A stretch of 64,000 bases of DNA from contig BSBK01006031.1 of assembly GCA_027943335.1 (NCBI GenBank), positions 259,001-323,000 of the forward strand, written 5' to 3'. The position numbers were made by a program, and so were the translations under genes. Positions 1 through 12,051 of this stretch are shown piece by piece (the first letter of the stretch is position 1; each line of letters starts with the position of its first letter). Source of the DNA: Chamaecyparis obtusa. Lineage: Eukaryota > Streptophyta > Pinopsida > Cupressales > Cupressaceae. The notes under the pieces were generated by a model, which saw only the letters and a list, made by a program, of their open reading frames with translations, was not told the origin of the DNA and did no database searches.

Positions 1-996
1 ATATGGTATTATTAATCTTAGAGAAAATCTACAATTAATCAATGAGACCACTAGATGCAAACTCTTGATGGAAAATCTCAAACCCTAAATCAAAATATAA
101 CAAGTTATTATAATATGGCAGGGAAGAAGTATAGATGGCCAATGAAAATTTGATGTTACATAACACAACTAAAAAAGATATATCACTATAATAGAAAATA
201 GCATAGGGAAAATAAATTTGTGTACATATGGAAACTTTAAAATGCTGACCTCAATCGATAATAGTCCTAAAAAAACCTAAAGAATCAACAAAGGAAAGAT
301 TGATCCACAGGCAACAAAATAAATTTGATCCAATCCATATTTTACTAGAAATCAGGCAACAAAAAATTTCTATGAATAAACACTGTGAAAAAAAAATATT
401 TATAATGGAGTTACCATACAATGAAATATCTGTAGTAAACAAGTGACTTCACAAATTAGTGTGTGTTTCCAAGGGAAAACAAACTGACACCTTTCCTGAA
501 TGAAATCATAGTGTCAGGCCCAAATCTTTTCAGATACATCTCTTTTAAATGTAGAAACTCCTCAAGTAAAGGCTTCATTGTAAACATTTTGTGAATACTA
601 ATAAATCGAGGCCATTCCCCAATGTTCATTATCATAACTCTCAAATCCCACATAAATTAAAGGTCTTGAACCAATTTATTCTATGTGGAAGCTTTATGGG
701 AAAGTTCTCTACAACATGAACTTCGCAAGTGTGTAACAATGGAAAAGTCATACCGAAAACAACTCACAAAACAAGAGTAGATCTCTTTAAATGGTTGTGT
801 TGTTGGAAAAAACTGCCATAATTGTCAAGATGGAAAACTAGGCTCTGAACTACTTAGAAGAGAATTTTTTTTCATGGGACAAAATCACCCTATCACCCTA
901 TAGACTACAACATAGCTAATGTTTCTTTTGATCACTATGCCTTGGCCAAACCCATCCACTATGCAACAACTTCCTTTTACAAAGTATGTCATGCGG
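1..996 (-). other. Interior of an LTR element, no recognisable gene
   Basis: This stretch lies on the internal side of the primer-binding site at 999-1008. It should therefore be the 5' interior of a minus-strand LTR element that runs off the left edge of the window. I see no gag, protease, integrase or RT motif on either strand, only short AT-rich ORFs. Confidence 0.35.
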
Positions 997-1010
997 TTCT
1001 GATACCAGAA

Positions 1011-1217
1011 TGAGAGCACAAAATGAAAGTTTGATATTTAATAAGTTCATTCAGATACAGTCTACAATAATTATCATTGGCTATATAAGCCAATATTCCT
1101 ATGAATAAGCACCTACAAGAACTTAACTTCCCATAAACTAATATTAAACTAACTGATTATTTATTAATATAAACTATTAACTTGAATATAAATATAAACT
1201 AATGTAATACTCCAACA
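1011..1217 (-). mobile_element. Short LTR with adjacent tRNA-Met-type primer-binding site
   Basis: A 207-base segment starts TGAGAG and ends CCAACA, so it has the TG...CA termini of an LTR. Directly to its left, ttctgatacca at 998-1008 is the reverse complement of a TGGTATCAGAA-like site. That matches the initiator tRNA-Met primer site of many plant LTR elements with one change. The element therefore reads on the minus strand and this is its 5' LTR. The start resembles that of the small LTR element at 23804, which suggests a related TRIM-like family. The second LTR would lie outside the window. Confidence 0.5.
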
Positions 1218-1874
1218 AATAAATCTATGTAATTAAAAAATACAATTGAATATTACTTTCTAGGTCAAACTCTATCCTTTACTAAGCTCTCTATCTCAAT
1301 TAAATCATCCTTTGAAGATCTCACTTTTCCACAAGAAATATTTGACCAATCAAATAAAAGGATACAACTAAACCTTAATTATTCTTGACTATATAATAAC
1401 ATGATACAATTAATATTACTAGAAGAAAAGATGCAATTATTTGACCATGCGATACTATTGTTTTTATTGAGATTCCACATATGGGAGTTTCACTATCATT
1501 ATTGGGAATAAGTCCATTCCAACAAGTCATATCAATCATGGATAACATGGGGATATTCTCCCAACACTATATTTATCTAGTGCATCTACAATGTTATTCA
1601 CTTCTCTAAAAATATGATTGATTATAAAATCCAGTTTTTTTTAACATATCAAAAGATATTTGAATCTATTTCATGAGTTCTAAGATAAGAACACATATTT
1701 TCCATCTCGCATTGAAGGAGAATAATGTATCACATGCAGTGTAAGTTTTCCCTTGTCTCCTCTTTAGACAATCTTCAATTCCTCTTAGATTAGTGCTACA
1801 AGTTATGCAATATTATTTAATTTTTTTAATTAGCTAAAGATTGCCTATAATTTCCAAAATGACTTTGATGAACA
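1218..1874. other. AT-rich intergenic, nothing recognised
   Basis: No ORF of note, RNA gene or repeat was recognised in this stretch. Confidence 0.5.
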
Positions 1875-2290
1875 TGTAGAATAATTGAGAGGCGAGGGGG
1901 GGGGGAGGGGGAGGGGGGGGGTGTGAATCAATTATTATAAAATAATTTTCTTAACCTTAATTAATTTGATGAATGCTTAAACCAATAAAAAACTTATAAA
2001 AAATATAATCATGAAAGAAGAAAACATCAAACACCATTAACACCTAATTTTACGTGAAAATCCATGATGGGAAAGACCACGGAGAAACTAATGCTCATGA
2101 AAAGAATACCAATTAAGGTGACACTAGTTATGTTGATTTTTACAAAGGCCTACTTTTGGTTTTCTCATTGTAGGAAAGGATCACTACTAGTTGGGCTAAC
2201 TACCTATAAATAGAAACGCTCATTACTAATACAAATAGACTCACTGCCAGAATATAAGAAATCAAAATTAATCCACTACTAAAGTCATTG
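1875..2290 (-). mobile_element. LTR remnant of Ty1/copia type (minus orientation)
   Basis: The segment begins TGTAGAATAATTGAGAGG. It is followed by a long G/A tract (about 1893-1922) and then gtgtgaatca. The same order, TGT start, G-run, then GTGAATCA, is found at the ends of the three well-delimited LTRs in this window (at 40909, 47007 and, inverted, 35791). Further in are the phrases gaaaatccatgatgggaaag and tataaatag. The right end is not clear and no partner LTR was found. Confidence 0.45.
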
Positions 2291-5095
2291 TCACCAAAAA
2301 TCAATGACATATAAATGATATAATCGAGTACCCATTGCATCGAATTGAATACAAAAAAAATGCACAAATATTCATTTTTCATATTCACATTCACTTAAGA
2401 TATTTCTCACATACAAGCACACCACAACACATAGAATCATCACTCTCTTACACTATTTCATTCAAACAACTAGGTTGGCTTAATGAAATTTGAAATATGT
2501 CATAGGTCAATGCATACCCATGGTGGTAAGTAATGAAATATAGACCACCTTGCTCAATTCATTACACATCTCTCACAATAGAATAATACACAATCACTAA
2601 GACCTTTGGAGCCATCATCTATACGTTACAATGTAAATACTTGAACCAAACCACAACAGTAACTTCCTACATAGGACCAAACCTAAACAAACAAACCACA
2701 TTATTTTTCAAGATAAATAGGACTAGCACAGACACCACTAAAGATAAATATTTATAGACCATCATTTAGAGAATACCCTACTAGATCAAAAAAGAATCGA
2801 ATCCACATGCTACTATAGCACATTATTGATCCTTAAGAAAACAATAATTGTCTTCGGACTTCAATAAAATTTAGATACCTAAGAATATAATGCTTGTTTC
2901 AGGAATAATCTAATTTTATTGTTCTTTAAGGGAGAATGCTTTTCTTGTGACTAATCATCCTTTTTGGATCCCTATGGAGACAATTCTTTTGATAGGACTG
3001 ATCCCATTGGCTACCCTTGAGAACAAAGTCTTTCAATATACCATTGTGGATATATTTTCAAGGTAAAATTGACTATCATCACACACATTTCTTGACCACC
3101 AATTCTCCTTCTCTATGTCTTTAAAATAAGTGGAACTAGTATAACACAACTTGTTAGCCTTACCATATCATTCTCTTCTTCTCCCATGAATAACTTAGCA
3201 TATGACAACTTGATAGAATCTTGGATTTATGGTCCCTCTCTCTTATTTTCATGGTCTCAAAGCTATGTTTTTTCATTAGAACATAGAATATTTTCTTATC
3301 TTTGATGTGTGCTCTTTCTCTTTTTGGGTGACCACTTATGCTTTCACAATAGATTTATGAGCATGATGCTAGTGGTTGAGACATTTTAGTTACTGAGGTC
3401 TCTTCAACCAATTGAATTGGAATCTTAGTTAGCTTTAGGATTTGTATTATTATTTTATGTATCCTTGCATATCCATATATAAGTTAAGTTCTTTGGATTG
3501 GGATATTATATCCATAAACTTAGCAATATCTTATCTCATCATAGTTTTCTCATGATCTTCATCTTTCTCTCTCTTTCCTCTTCTCTACCATCAACATGAG
3601 GTGGACTCATAGTCTTGGTGAAGTGGGGGATAAATATTTCATCCTAAAATGTAAACATCCTTAATTAGGTACTCGTTTTAGACCTATTTTAGTACATGTA
3701 CAGGTTCCCACATTGATTTCATGCTCTCCTAATGTTTATTTGACATTCAAATTAACATTATGAGTCCTATATTAATTCAATTTCTTCAAAACACAAGTTT
3801 GGCCCTTAGTTATATGTTCTTTTTGCTCTTTATCCTCTTATCAAATAATTTATTTCCTCACTGAGGCCCTATATACTTATTTTTGGCCTTCGTGACCTTT
3901 ATCGACCACAGAATGGGCTATACATGGAAAACCTCGACATACATACCCAATATCTCTGGCACCTAGACCAAATGTAGGTTCATTATCCCAGACACATGTC
4001 ACCATTGGTGATATCTCCTAGGTGAATGGGGCATAAATTTTACTCAAGGTGACATGCTAGGGTCTTGAGAGGAAATCTAGTCATGTGGTTGGCTTACTTA
4101 AATCTTAATCCCAAAAATGATGGATTGAGTATAAAACCCCCCATCTATCCTCATTATTCACGACCAATTTTTCAAGCATTCATGACTAGGAAAGGAATCA
4201 AAATTTGAGATCTGTTCTACAATTGAGCATCCAAGCCTTCAATCATTCAATGCATTCTTCTTCATTAAGTAATGTGTAAAACTACAACATACATGATTTT
4301 TGTTTGGGATTTTGTGGAGATCAATTCATTGTATTAACATTTTTAATCACATTCAAAGAAACATTGCATCATCATGGCATAAGGTAATTTACAGTTAAGA
4401 TCTTATTTCTATCTCATCACTTTTTATGCATGTTTCTTTCATTTCTAAGATTTATTCCTAAATATGGATTTGACTAAGGATAGACCCTTTATCCAACCTT
4501 CTTCCCCCTTTCTTTTGTGAGTAGGTACATATTACAAATCTTTCAGATTAGAACTATATAATAAGGAATAATCAAATAATCTATAGAAAATTTAAGGGAA
4601 AACACCAAGAACATATCATGATTATTGGCAAGTCCCAATAACACATAAACATTGTCATCATGTCCCTACCATTATTCTCCTAAATTTGGCAGGAAGCTAG
4701 GTTACAACCTCTAGTTCTCAAATCTATAGTTAGAGGTTATTTTAGGATTCTAACCATCGAAAATTAAGGCCTTACAACTCACTTATTTTGTTTTATTTCT
4801 AGGTGCATTCAAATTCTTCGCTATTCCCTCTTACATATGTTTTCTCAATTAAAGATTAAATTAGATATATTATTATTTAGTCTCTTACATATTAAAACCT
4901 GTATTATTTAAAGTAGTTGACAAATGGACTAGAACGCGCACACATCTTGCAGACCTCTAGTTTTTGGCATCACTATTTTTACCAATTAATTGATACTCTT
5001 TACTTTCACATTCTACCTTTACTAGAGACATGCAAAATTGAGTTTCATGGGAAAGATGAGATCTGTGTAGCCAAAAAAATGTGTAAGTGGTAGGC
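2291..5095. other. Gene-free stretch, possible LTR-promoter remnant
   Basis: No coding region is supported. A TATA-like tataaaacccccc lies at 4130-4142 in a context rich in short direct words (cattcatgac, caatcattcaatgcattc), which resembles the promoter/leader part of a decayed LTR. No TG...CA ends or PBS could be fixed, so this stays a suggestion. Confidence 0.25.
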
Positions 5096-5098
5096 TCG

Positions 5099-5185
5099 TC
5101 TATTTCTTATTTATATGATTGAAGAGGTATTCATGATTGTGTGTATTGCATGACTTATTTATATGATTGAAGAGGTATTCATGTA
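5099..5185. repeat. Short tandem duplication
   Basis: The phrase atttatatgattgaagagg followed by tattcatg occurs twice, spaced about 52 bases apart. It is a local duplication with no coding content. Confidence 0.7.
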
Positions 5186-5363
5186 GGTGATTTTGGACAC
5201 TAAAAGTTCCTTGTGAGTTTTCTTCCAATATTGACATGTGATAGAATGGGAAAATAATCTATTTAATATTTATACTATTAAAAAATGTGATTTATATGCT
5301 TACGAGAACTAAAAAATTATAATTTCTATTTCCTAGCCAATAATGGTAGTAATGCCAATGCGG

Positions 5364-5500
5364 GATATTTAGTTTACTAGTGATGATTCAAAATGTTCCC
5401 ACCATTGATTTTGTCCAATAATTAATGAATGTGATATTTAGTTTACTAGTGATGATTCAAAATGTTCCCACTATTGATTTTGTCCAATAATTAATGAATA
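5364..5500. repeat. 69-base tandem duplication
   Basis: Two nearly identical head-to-tail units start gatatttagtttactagtg, at 5364 and 5433. They differ visibly at one base (ccaccattg against ccactattg). Such low divergence implies a recent local duplication. Confidence 0.85.
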
Positions 5501-5663
5501 GTACTTTAATTATCTTTATATTATACGATATACCTCCATCTTTCTTATTTATTTTAGCACTTTTAATCGGTCACTGATCTCTACATACAATCGAGACATA
5601 GTCATGTTAAGAGATTAATGCTAACTTCATAATTAAAAAATAACATTTCTTTTCCATTGGCTA

Positions 5664-5815
5664 GTTCCATATATGGTGCACACCATATGGGGAGTATTTT
5701 TTATATGTGGCACACAACATATATGGTGCCATCCAAATATGGCACATTCCATATATGCTGCACACCAAATAGGGCACATGCTAAATATGGCATGCACCAT
5801 ATTAACTTCCTTATG
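5664..5815. repeat. Degenerate short-period repeat (tatggcacacca-like)
   Basis: Variants of atatggtgcacaccatatg and aaatatggcacat recur about seven times in 150 bases, many of them partly self-complementary. No ORF crosses the stretch. It resembles a decayed minisatellite. Confidence 0.6.
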
Positions 5816-6371
5816 AAATACTAGGCCTTATGATTGTATTTTCCTTGGCAATCCAAACCAAAGGCTTGGATGATTATAATAGGCTTGAGAAGTATTTAAA
5901 TTAAAATATACAAAAACAATATCGCATTTGTGTTTGTTCTCCATGTCAGGTTTGTACGTGGTTTAATATTGACAAAATCAAATTTCATGATATTGTTAAT
6001 CTTTTTGTTATTATCTAGCTATAAAACTTATTTTGAATTTTGATTATGTTAAGCTTTTTGTCTCTAATTTCTTAAAAAATTAGGTCTGATTTTTGTCAAA
6101 AAATAATGTGTATTTCAGGCACATATTTTGGCTCGTTCATCAAATTTTGAAATAATTTATATTTTTAGAAACTAGACTCTATTCTACACATCTATAAAAA
6201 AGAAGTTTTTATTTTTTATTAGTTTGAACAATTTGTAGCTCAACAACATGCTCAAATTTAATGTTTGTAGAATGTGTCCACTTTGAAAATTTTTAAAAGG
6301 TCATGCCTTGATAAAATAATTAGCCCAATTTTTTTGGCTAAACTACAAGGTGTTATCTGAATGGTCAAGTT
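5816..6371. other. AT-rich intergenic, nothing recognised
   Basis: No gene or clear repeat was seen in this stretch. Confidence 0.45.
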
Positions 6372-6641
6372 GTGGTTTTCAAGGGTTTGTCCAAGGAGCT
6401 GAATACTTCCCCCTCTATGAGTGTCAAGTCTAGAAGAAAGGTCCACTTCAAGGAAAGAGGTTCTACCAAGCATGCAAATGTTGTAGAGGAAGATGCTATA
6501 ATAGAGGCTGCTCTACCTGAATCTGCTACTAGGCTTCATAGAAAAGATAAAGGGAAAACTCCCATTGACAATCTTATTAGTAAGGTTATGAGTATAAACA
6601 CTGAATATTTCATTCAAAAGATTGTAGACTTAGTTAGGTAG
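6372..6641 (+). CDS. Unidentified 89-codon lysine-rich ORF fragment
   Basis: This ORF encodes a basic, polar protein (motifs KSRRKVHFKERG, HRKDKGKTPID) with protein-like composition and no low-complexity bias. I do not recognise the family. The frame continues past the stop with VMSPIFGSLVRLRSRC before being interrupted by the LINE inserted at 6706. The ORF may therefore be the tail of a longer decayed gene or transposon ORF that was the LINE's target. It could also be a chance ORF. Confidence 0.25.
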   Translation: MVFKGLSKELNTSPSMSVKSRRKVHFKERGSTKHANVVEEDAIIEAALPESATRLHRKDKGKTPIDNLISKVMSINTEYFIQKIVDLVR

Positions 6642-6705
6642 CTGTATATTGTTGGAGTCATGTCCCCTATTTTTGGTTCTCTTGTTAGGCTTAGGTCTCG
6701 TTGTT

Positions 6706-8404
6706 TTGATTACATAAAAGTAGGTTTTGAAAGGACCCGAAACCTTGTACAAGAGCATAGATAGATTTTGCAATTAAGAACCAATACAATTGTGGTGCCC
6801 CACTAAACAAACAGAAGGAACAAACCAGTGTTCCAATCAAGTGGACAAAAGCCCACACCAACAACCAAACAAGGGCCATCAAGATTTATATTTTTTCCCT
6901 TTCTTATGTGAACATAAGTTCATGTCAAAAGATGGAGTGGAAGGATTGAATTTTTTGCCTTTCACTATTGTCCAACCATCCTCCACCTTTTTAGAATCTT
7001 TCTAGAACGACAAAGAAGAGAAAGACAAGCCCACTAACAGGTAGGCCACAGAAGAGCGCACAGCTCCCGCACCCAAATTAGCAGCAAGACTAAAGATAGC
7101 AACAACATCCGTGGACAAGGCTGCAGAATCAGAGACAACACCAGTGGACTGGACAGGGGCATCAACAACAGTCTAGACAAGGACAACATCAACAGTTTGG
7201 ACAGGGGAAGTAGCAGCAACACAGACAACATCTACCTCATGAGACAGAGCCACATCAGAGCCATCACCAGCAGCAGCAAAGACAGCAACAAAATTAGCTG
7301 AAACATTGGCTGAAGCACCATCCAAAGCATGATCATTTCAAGATAGGCTCAAGCTCGAGCCCCCCTCCTTAGAAGATTTCTAAACCGTATAGTGGTGGTT
7401 AGAGGCCCCCACCCACCAAGAGGGAAATTTATTTGATTTTCTCTTGTTAGATAAGCACTGAGCAACAAGGTGTCCCGTCTTGTGACACTTACTACATCTA
7501 AATGGAATATTCTCGTAATCCAGATTTTGAATCTAAGAGCCCATTGGAGAATCCAAAGAAATCTATTTAGGGAGACCCTTAGAAACATCAATCTCCACTA
7601 GAATGCAAGCATAAGTAGTCTTAAAATTTTTAGAGGAGTCCGAGTCCACCATTTGGAAGTCCCCTAAAGCCTCTCCCATAGTTTCTAAAACTGAATCTAG
7701 CTAGAGGTGGAGGGGAAAATTCAGCAGCCTTACCCATAAGGGTACTTTATTGAAAGTTTCTGAAAGAGGATCAAACCCCTGATACAAGGGTTTGGCCATC
7801 AGGGGAAACAACTCATCCCAAGTGAAGTAGTTATCACATAGGATTGTTTTCCTATCATCAGTGTTTTCAAACTTAACAATAAAAAACCCTCTAGCCACAG
7901 GGTATATCTGAACCACATTAGATAGAATGGGCTCCTAATGCTTGGAGATCCAAGCATGCAAATAAGAGAGTGAGGGTCAGAAGCCCCTAAAATGAAAAAT
8001 AGCAGCATGAGAAGAAAAATCATTAGCATTTTTAACAATCTCTTCCACAGTTTTAGAATCAAGCTTAACCCTAATAGATTTACAAACTGAAACTGGTTGC
8101 ACAAGAGGAGACCGGGAACCCCCCCTACCAACAGGGGTAGGGCCATGGATACCTACTTCATAGGCCACAACATCGACATAGGACACTGCAACACCAGCAA
8201 GGACAAAACTTGCAGATGTAACAACATCCAAAGATACCAACGGAGATGACCCAGGCGCAAAGCGATCAGAACCTACAGACGGTGGAGGGCTGGAAATGGG
8301 TCTAGCATCAACACCCAAGAGTTCAAAACGCTGGGCAGGAAACCCAGCAGTGGCAGCATTCAAAGTGTTCATCATTGCATGTTCATCAAAACCCAGCAGC
8401 GGCA
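6706..8404 (-). mobile_element. ORF1-only LINE (L1 type) with 15-base target duplication
   Basis: The element is bounded by a perfect direct repeat ttaggtctcgttgtt at 6691-6705 and 8405-8419. That is the size expected for an L1-type target duplication. Reading on the minus strand it begins at once with an ATG ORF carrying a DUF4283-like region and a CCHC knuckle. It then passes through an Ala/Val/Ser-rich linker to DGWTIVKGKK and a short tail ending TTTTATGTAATCAA. Endonuclease and RT (ORF2) are absent, so it is an internally deleted, non-autonomous copy. A 136-base element at 21513 has the same 3' end. Confidence 0.8.
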
Positions 8405-8405
8405 T
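7349..8405 (-). pseudogene. LINE ORF1 (DUF4283 plus CCHC zinc knuckle), decayed
   Basis: ORF1-type RNA-binding protein of the LINE at 6706-8404. The first segment (8405-7977, 142 codons, from ATG) is a variable N-terminus leading into the DUF4283-like fold (VKNANDFSSHAAIFHFRGF). After an in-frame stop the fold continues with VARGFFIVKFENTDDRKTIL and WVRLLNFPLHL. A C-x2-C-x4-H-x4-C knuckle, CSKCHKTGHLVAQC, is intact at about 7455-7500. Stops and frameshifts break the protein into pieces, so it is not translatable as one product. The Ala/Asp/Val-rich linker downstream and DGWTIVKGKK near 6950 are typical of plant L1 ORF1 C-termini. Confidence 0.8.
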
Positions 8406-8419
8406 TAGGTCTCGTTGTT

Positions 8420-9118
8420 GGTTTGTTATTACTTAACTATTTATTTTTTTGTTTTGAACTTGGATTTTCTGTCCCCAAAAACTATTTTCCCCTAATGAAA
8501 AAGTACATGGTATTAGCTAAATTCCTATAGGAGTGGATAAAAAAATTCAAAAAGTAACTTGACATTTTAGGGAGAGCATACTAGATGCTATGTTATTTTT
8601 TTTCCACAAAAAATACGACCATTTTGTGTGTTTTCCCTTCTTGAGACCCTTAATCTCAACAAATGTTTTTGAACAAATAGTAGTTTAGAAACTAGATTTA
8701 GAGTACTATAACTCTTTTTCTAATCACATCTTTAGATTTCTAGTGTAAATATCTTAATTTTTTCATCAAATTTTAGAAAAGAAAATTGGTAACTTATACC
8801 CTCATTTTAGCCTCCCATCTTTGTGCACTTATCCATTACTAATTAATTTATAATTGATTCTCAAAGAATTGAATAATGCATAAATACTTCATTGATATTA
8901 GCTAAAATGATATAAAAGGATTTCATAATTAGAAAGACCCAATATTTTATTTTATATTAAAGAGAATGTTGTGTTAGTAAACTTTAATAATTCCTTCTTT
9001 TATAATCAATATAAGTAAAAAAACTACGAATTCACCTAGTTGATATAATTATCATAATAAAAATCATTTGTTTATGATATTGTGAAAATAACTATAGGAT
9101 ATAACTATTGAGAAACTA
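8420..9118. other. AT-rich intergenic, nothing recognised
   Basis: Continuation of the sequence that was split by the LINE at 6706. No gene or RNA was recognised. Confidence 0.4.
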
Positions 9119-9475
9119 ACTCTGTTTGGTTTTAATGCTTATCATTTTTATCCTACATTGTAGTGGGTTTCAGGATCCCTATAAAACCTGTTTTACTTAA
9201 TCAAAAACTATTTAGAAACTAACCTTGAGTTTCTAAAGTAAAATTTTGACATTGATATGCATAGTGTTTCTTTTAGAAACTAACCTTGAGTTTCTAAAGT
9301 AAAATTTTGACATTGATATTGCTATACTCTGTTTGGTTTTAATGCTTATCTTTTTTATCCTACATTGTAGTGGGTTTCAAGATCCCTGTAAAACCTATTT
9401 TACTTAATCAAAAACTATTTAGAAACTAAAATTGAGTTTCTAAAGTAAAATTTTGACATTGATATGCATTGTGTT
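9119..9475. repeat. 207-base tandem duplication with an extra partial unit
   Basis: actctgtttggttttaatgc begins at 9119 and again at 9326, each time followed by the same 140-150 bases. In between, a third partial copy (9273-9321) repeats only the part from ttttagaaactaacc. The units differ at a few bases. No coding content is visible. Confidence 0.85.
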
Positions 9476-11019
9476 TCAATATTACTACAATGGACATTTT
9501 GGTCTTGAAAGATGGTAACATTAGGGATATCAAGTGTTGTCAGTATTTGTCTACTACTCTATTATATAAGAAAGAAAGCTTTAATGTGTATCTTATGCAT
9601 AATTTAGGTGATATTATTTTGGATTATGAATGAGTCTTTTTAAAACATGAATAATTAGTTGTTCATTCCTAGTAGATGAGTATTAAATCTGTTGTGATGC
9701 CTTAGAAAATCAATTAGTGGATTCTAGTCAAAATTTAGGTTGTACGCATTGATTGAAGAGTAGATATGCAAATTTGAGTATTTTGATGCTCTTTTAGGAT
9801 ATAACACACTTTTATGTTTTTATCTTTTTTTTGAACATTTTTTTTGTTATGTCTTCCAAAACATTTTATTCTCATAAATTTCCTTGTAAGAATTTATAGT
9901 CTTATAAGAATGGTGGGAAAAATATTATAATTAGTTCGCTTATGTATTTATGGTTGAATTGGCATTCACATGCATGCAATTATTTATGGAGTAAATATTG
10001 CATATCATGGTACATTTATAATATCTATATACTAATGTATATTCCTATGTTCTTGCAAAAGCTCTTATGAATTCTTGATTGGTCTTTTATACCCATGTTA
10101 AAACTTATGTGTTTCTTATGTAAAATTTTATGATAAGTTGTTATTTTATCCCAATGCCTTTTTGTGAGGTATTTTAATTGATCCTATTTGGGGTGGCTTC
10201 ATGGATGAATCTTCTGATATTGGGTTTTATGAAGATCTAATTGTGACTATGTGATTCATTCTTTTGAAAACGGATTGATAATCGATAAATATAGAATTTA
10301 AATGCTTCAATTATTCATGATTCTTCTATTGAACCTAATGGTGTGGGTATCCATATGTAATTGTGGAGAGTGGCTCTCCATGTGAGCTAGGGCCCTAGAG
10401 TAGTTGCAAGGATAACTCATTGGAGAAATCATTAATTAAGCCATAACCTAACTATTGGACTGTGATAAAACACATTAATAAGATAATATAGAGTGTTTCC
10501 CATGGATTTGAGTTCTTGGAAAAACTAAGGACAGGATTAGGAAGGCACAATTGTCTATAGGACGTTATTCTGGAAAATCAAACCTCCTAGCCTTTATAAA
10601 ATGATTGTTCACTTTTATAAGAGTTGTCAAAAGTGGGTTGAGGACTAGAGAGGCTATTAGGGTAACTCATGTTGAGTCTCTATGCTAAAACTCTTTTTTT
10701 CTTGTACTCGAGTATCCTACCCTATTCATTTGTGAGTATAATTATCTAGTGGTTCCTTATAATGTTTCATACTTGTCCTTATATATTCTTTATACATGTG
10801 TATACATTATATATAGTGTGGTGATTACAATTATACCTTATTTTCCTTCAATTGTTTTCTCATGTATTTGATGCTTTTTGTATATCTCTTGAGCATGGTG
10901 GGATGCCATTCAAATATATAATACATAATGTACATAGCTAATGAGAATATTGAAAAGAAATACCAACATCTATCACTCTGAAGAAAACGAAAGGAAATAG
11001 CATTGATAGAGTGTTTTTA
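9476..11019. other. Gene-free AT-rich stretch
   Basis: I see no supported gene, RNA or element boundary. Short ORF-like runs near 10150-10260 have no recognisable motif. Confidence 0.4.
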
Positions 11020-11024
11020 CACTC

Positions 11025-11165
11025 AACCCAAAAACATCCTCCACCCATGCTTTGAACCTTGAGTACATGTTCGTCACTCCTTTCAAAATTGAGGGCTTGT
11101 AGAAAAAACCATCATGTTTGACATGTTCAAATCCATATTGAGCTTTTGGTCTTCAACCAAATAAA
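11025..11165 (-). pseudogene. Sulfotransferase N-terminal fragment
   Basis: Read on the minus strand this encodes YGFEHVKHDGFFYK and ILKGVTNMYSRFKA. These align with residues 18-47 of the sulfotransferase at 12052-12972 (YGIELVEHDGFFYD, ILVEGLTKMYSQFKA). The similarity stops after EDVF, before the PAPS-binding loop, where a run of unrelated sequence begins. It is a broken duplicate lying about 0.9 kb downstream of the longer copy. That suggests a former tandem sulfotransferase pair. Confidence 0.75.
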
Positions 11166-11169
11166 GTCA

Positions 11170-12051
11170 AGGTTATAGACATATTGAAATATAGGGTGCA
11201 AAATGTGTAATAAGATAACAATAAGGACAAAATTGGAAATGATTAAAAAATTATCTATAAAAGTGACCATCAATAATAGACCATTAATATAATGATAACC
11301 ATAAATTTGTATGTATAAATAACAATGTAACTCATTACAGGGATATTAAGCGATATACATTTTTAATTTATAGTGGCAAACAACGTATTTGTATTTCATA
11401 ACTCACAGCTCACCTATCTGTATTACGTGAAAGACCCCACTTCAACATGTGAACTGCTTTTAGCTAGAAAATAGTTTAATAATTTATTATGCTCCATCCG
11501 GGAAGGAAACAGTTTTAATGCAAGTATCTCAATTTATATATATATTTCATTGGATTTTTTATTAATCTCCAACATAAATTTTTGAAGGGCGGCCATCTAC
11601 TGTTGAGGGAGACGATGTTTGTTGTTCCATTATAAAAACAGATCGATGTATCAAAAACGACATCAATAGATAATTTGACAAGGATATATTAGAACCCTGT
11701 AACAAAACTAAATAGATTTTCATTTGTTAAAAATGAATTAGGGTTAAACGTGACAAAAGGAAATTGTCAGTTAAAAACCGTATACATGTGTAAATCTCAC
11801 TTCGAGTTACAACGGAACAGGTTGTGTTTGAAATTTTATTCGAAACTGTCTAGTAACAAAGATCATCACAGTTAAAAGCCAAACCCTGTACATTTATACT
11901 TTGGTATAATATATAGATAAAGCTTTCTTGAAGTCAAAAAAGACGAGGCTACTTTTTTATTGATTCTTGAATACCTTATTTGCACGGTGCGGAAAACGTG
12001 GACCCGCCGAGCTGACGGTACACAGAGTTTGATGACAAGGATTTTGGTACG
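11170..12051. other. Downstream flank of the sulfotransferase gene
   Basis: AT-rich sequence without a recognisable gene. It separates the sulfotransferase stop codon from the fragment at 11025-11165 and would contain the 3' UTR. No convincing polyadenylation signal could be singled out among many AATAAA-like words. Confidence 0.35.

Noticed and set aside
7034..8146. Leu-rich ORFs at 7034-7231 and 7799-8146 on the minus strand
   Set aside because: They are out-of-frame shadows of the LINE ORF1 and have no motif of their own.
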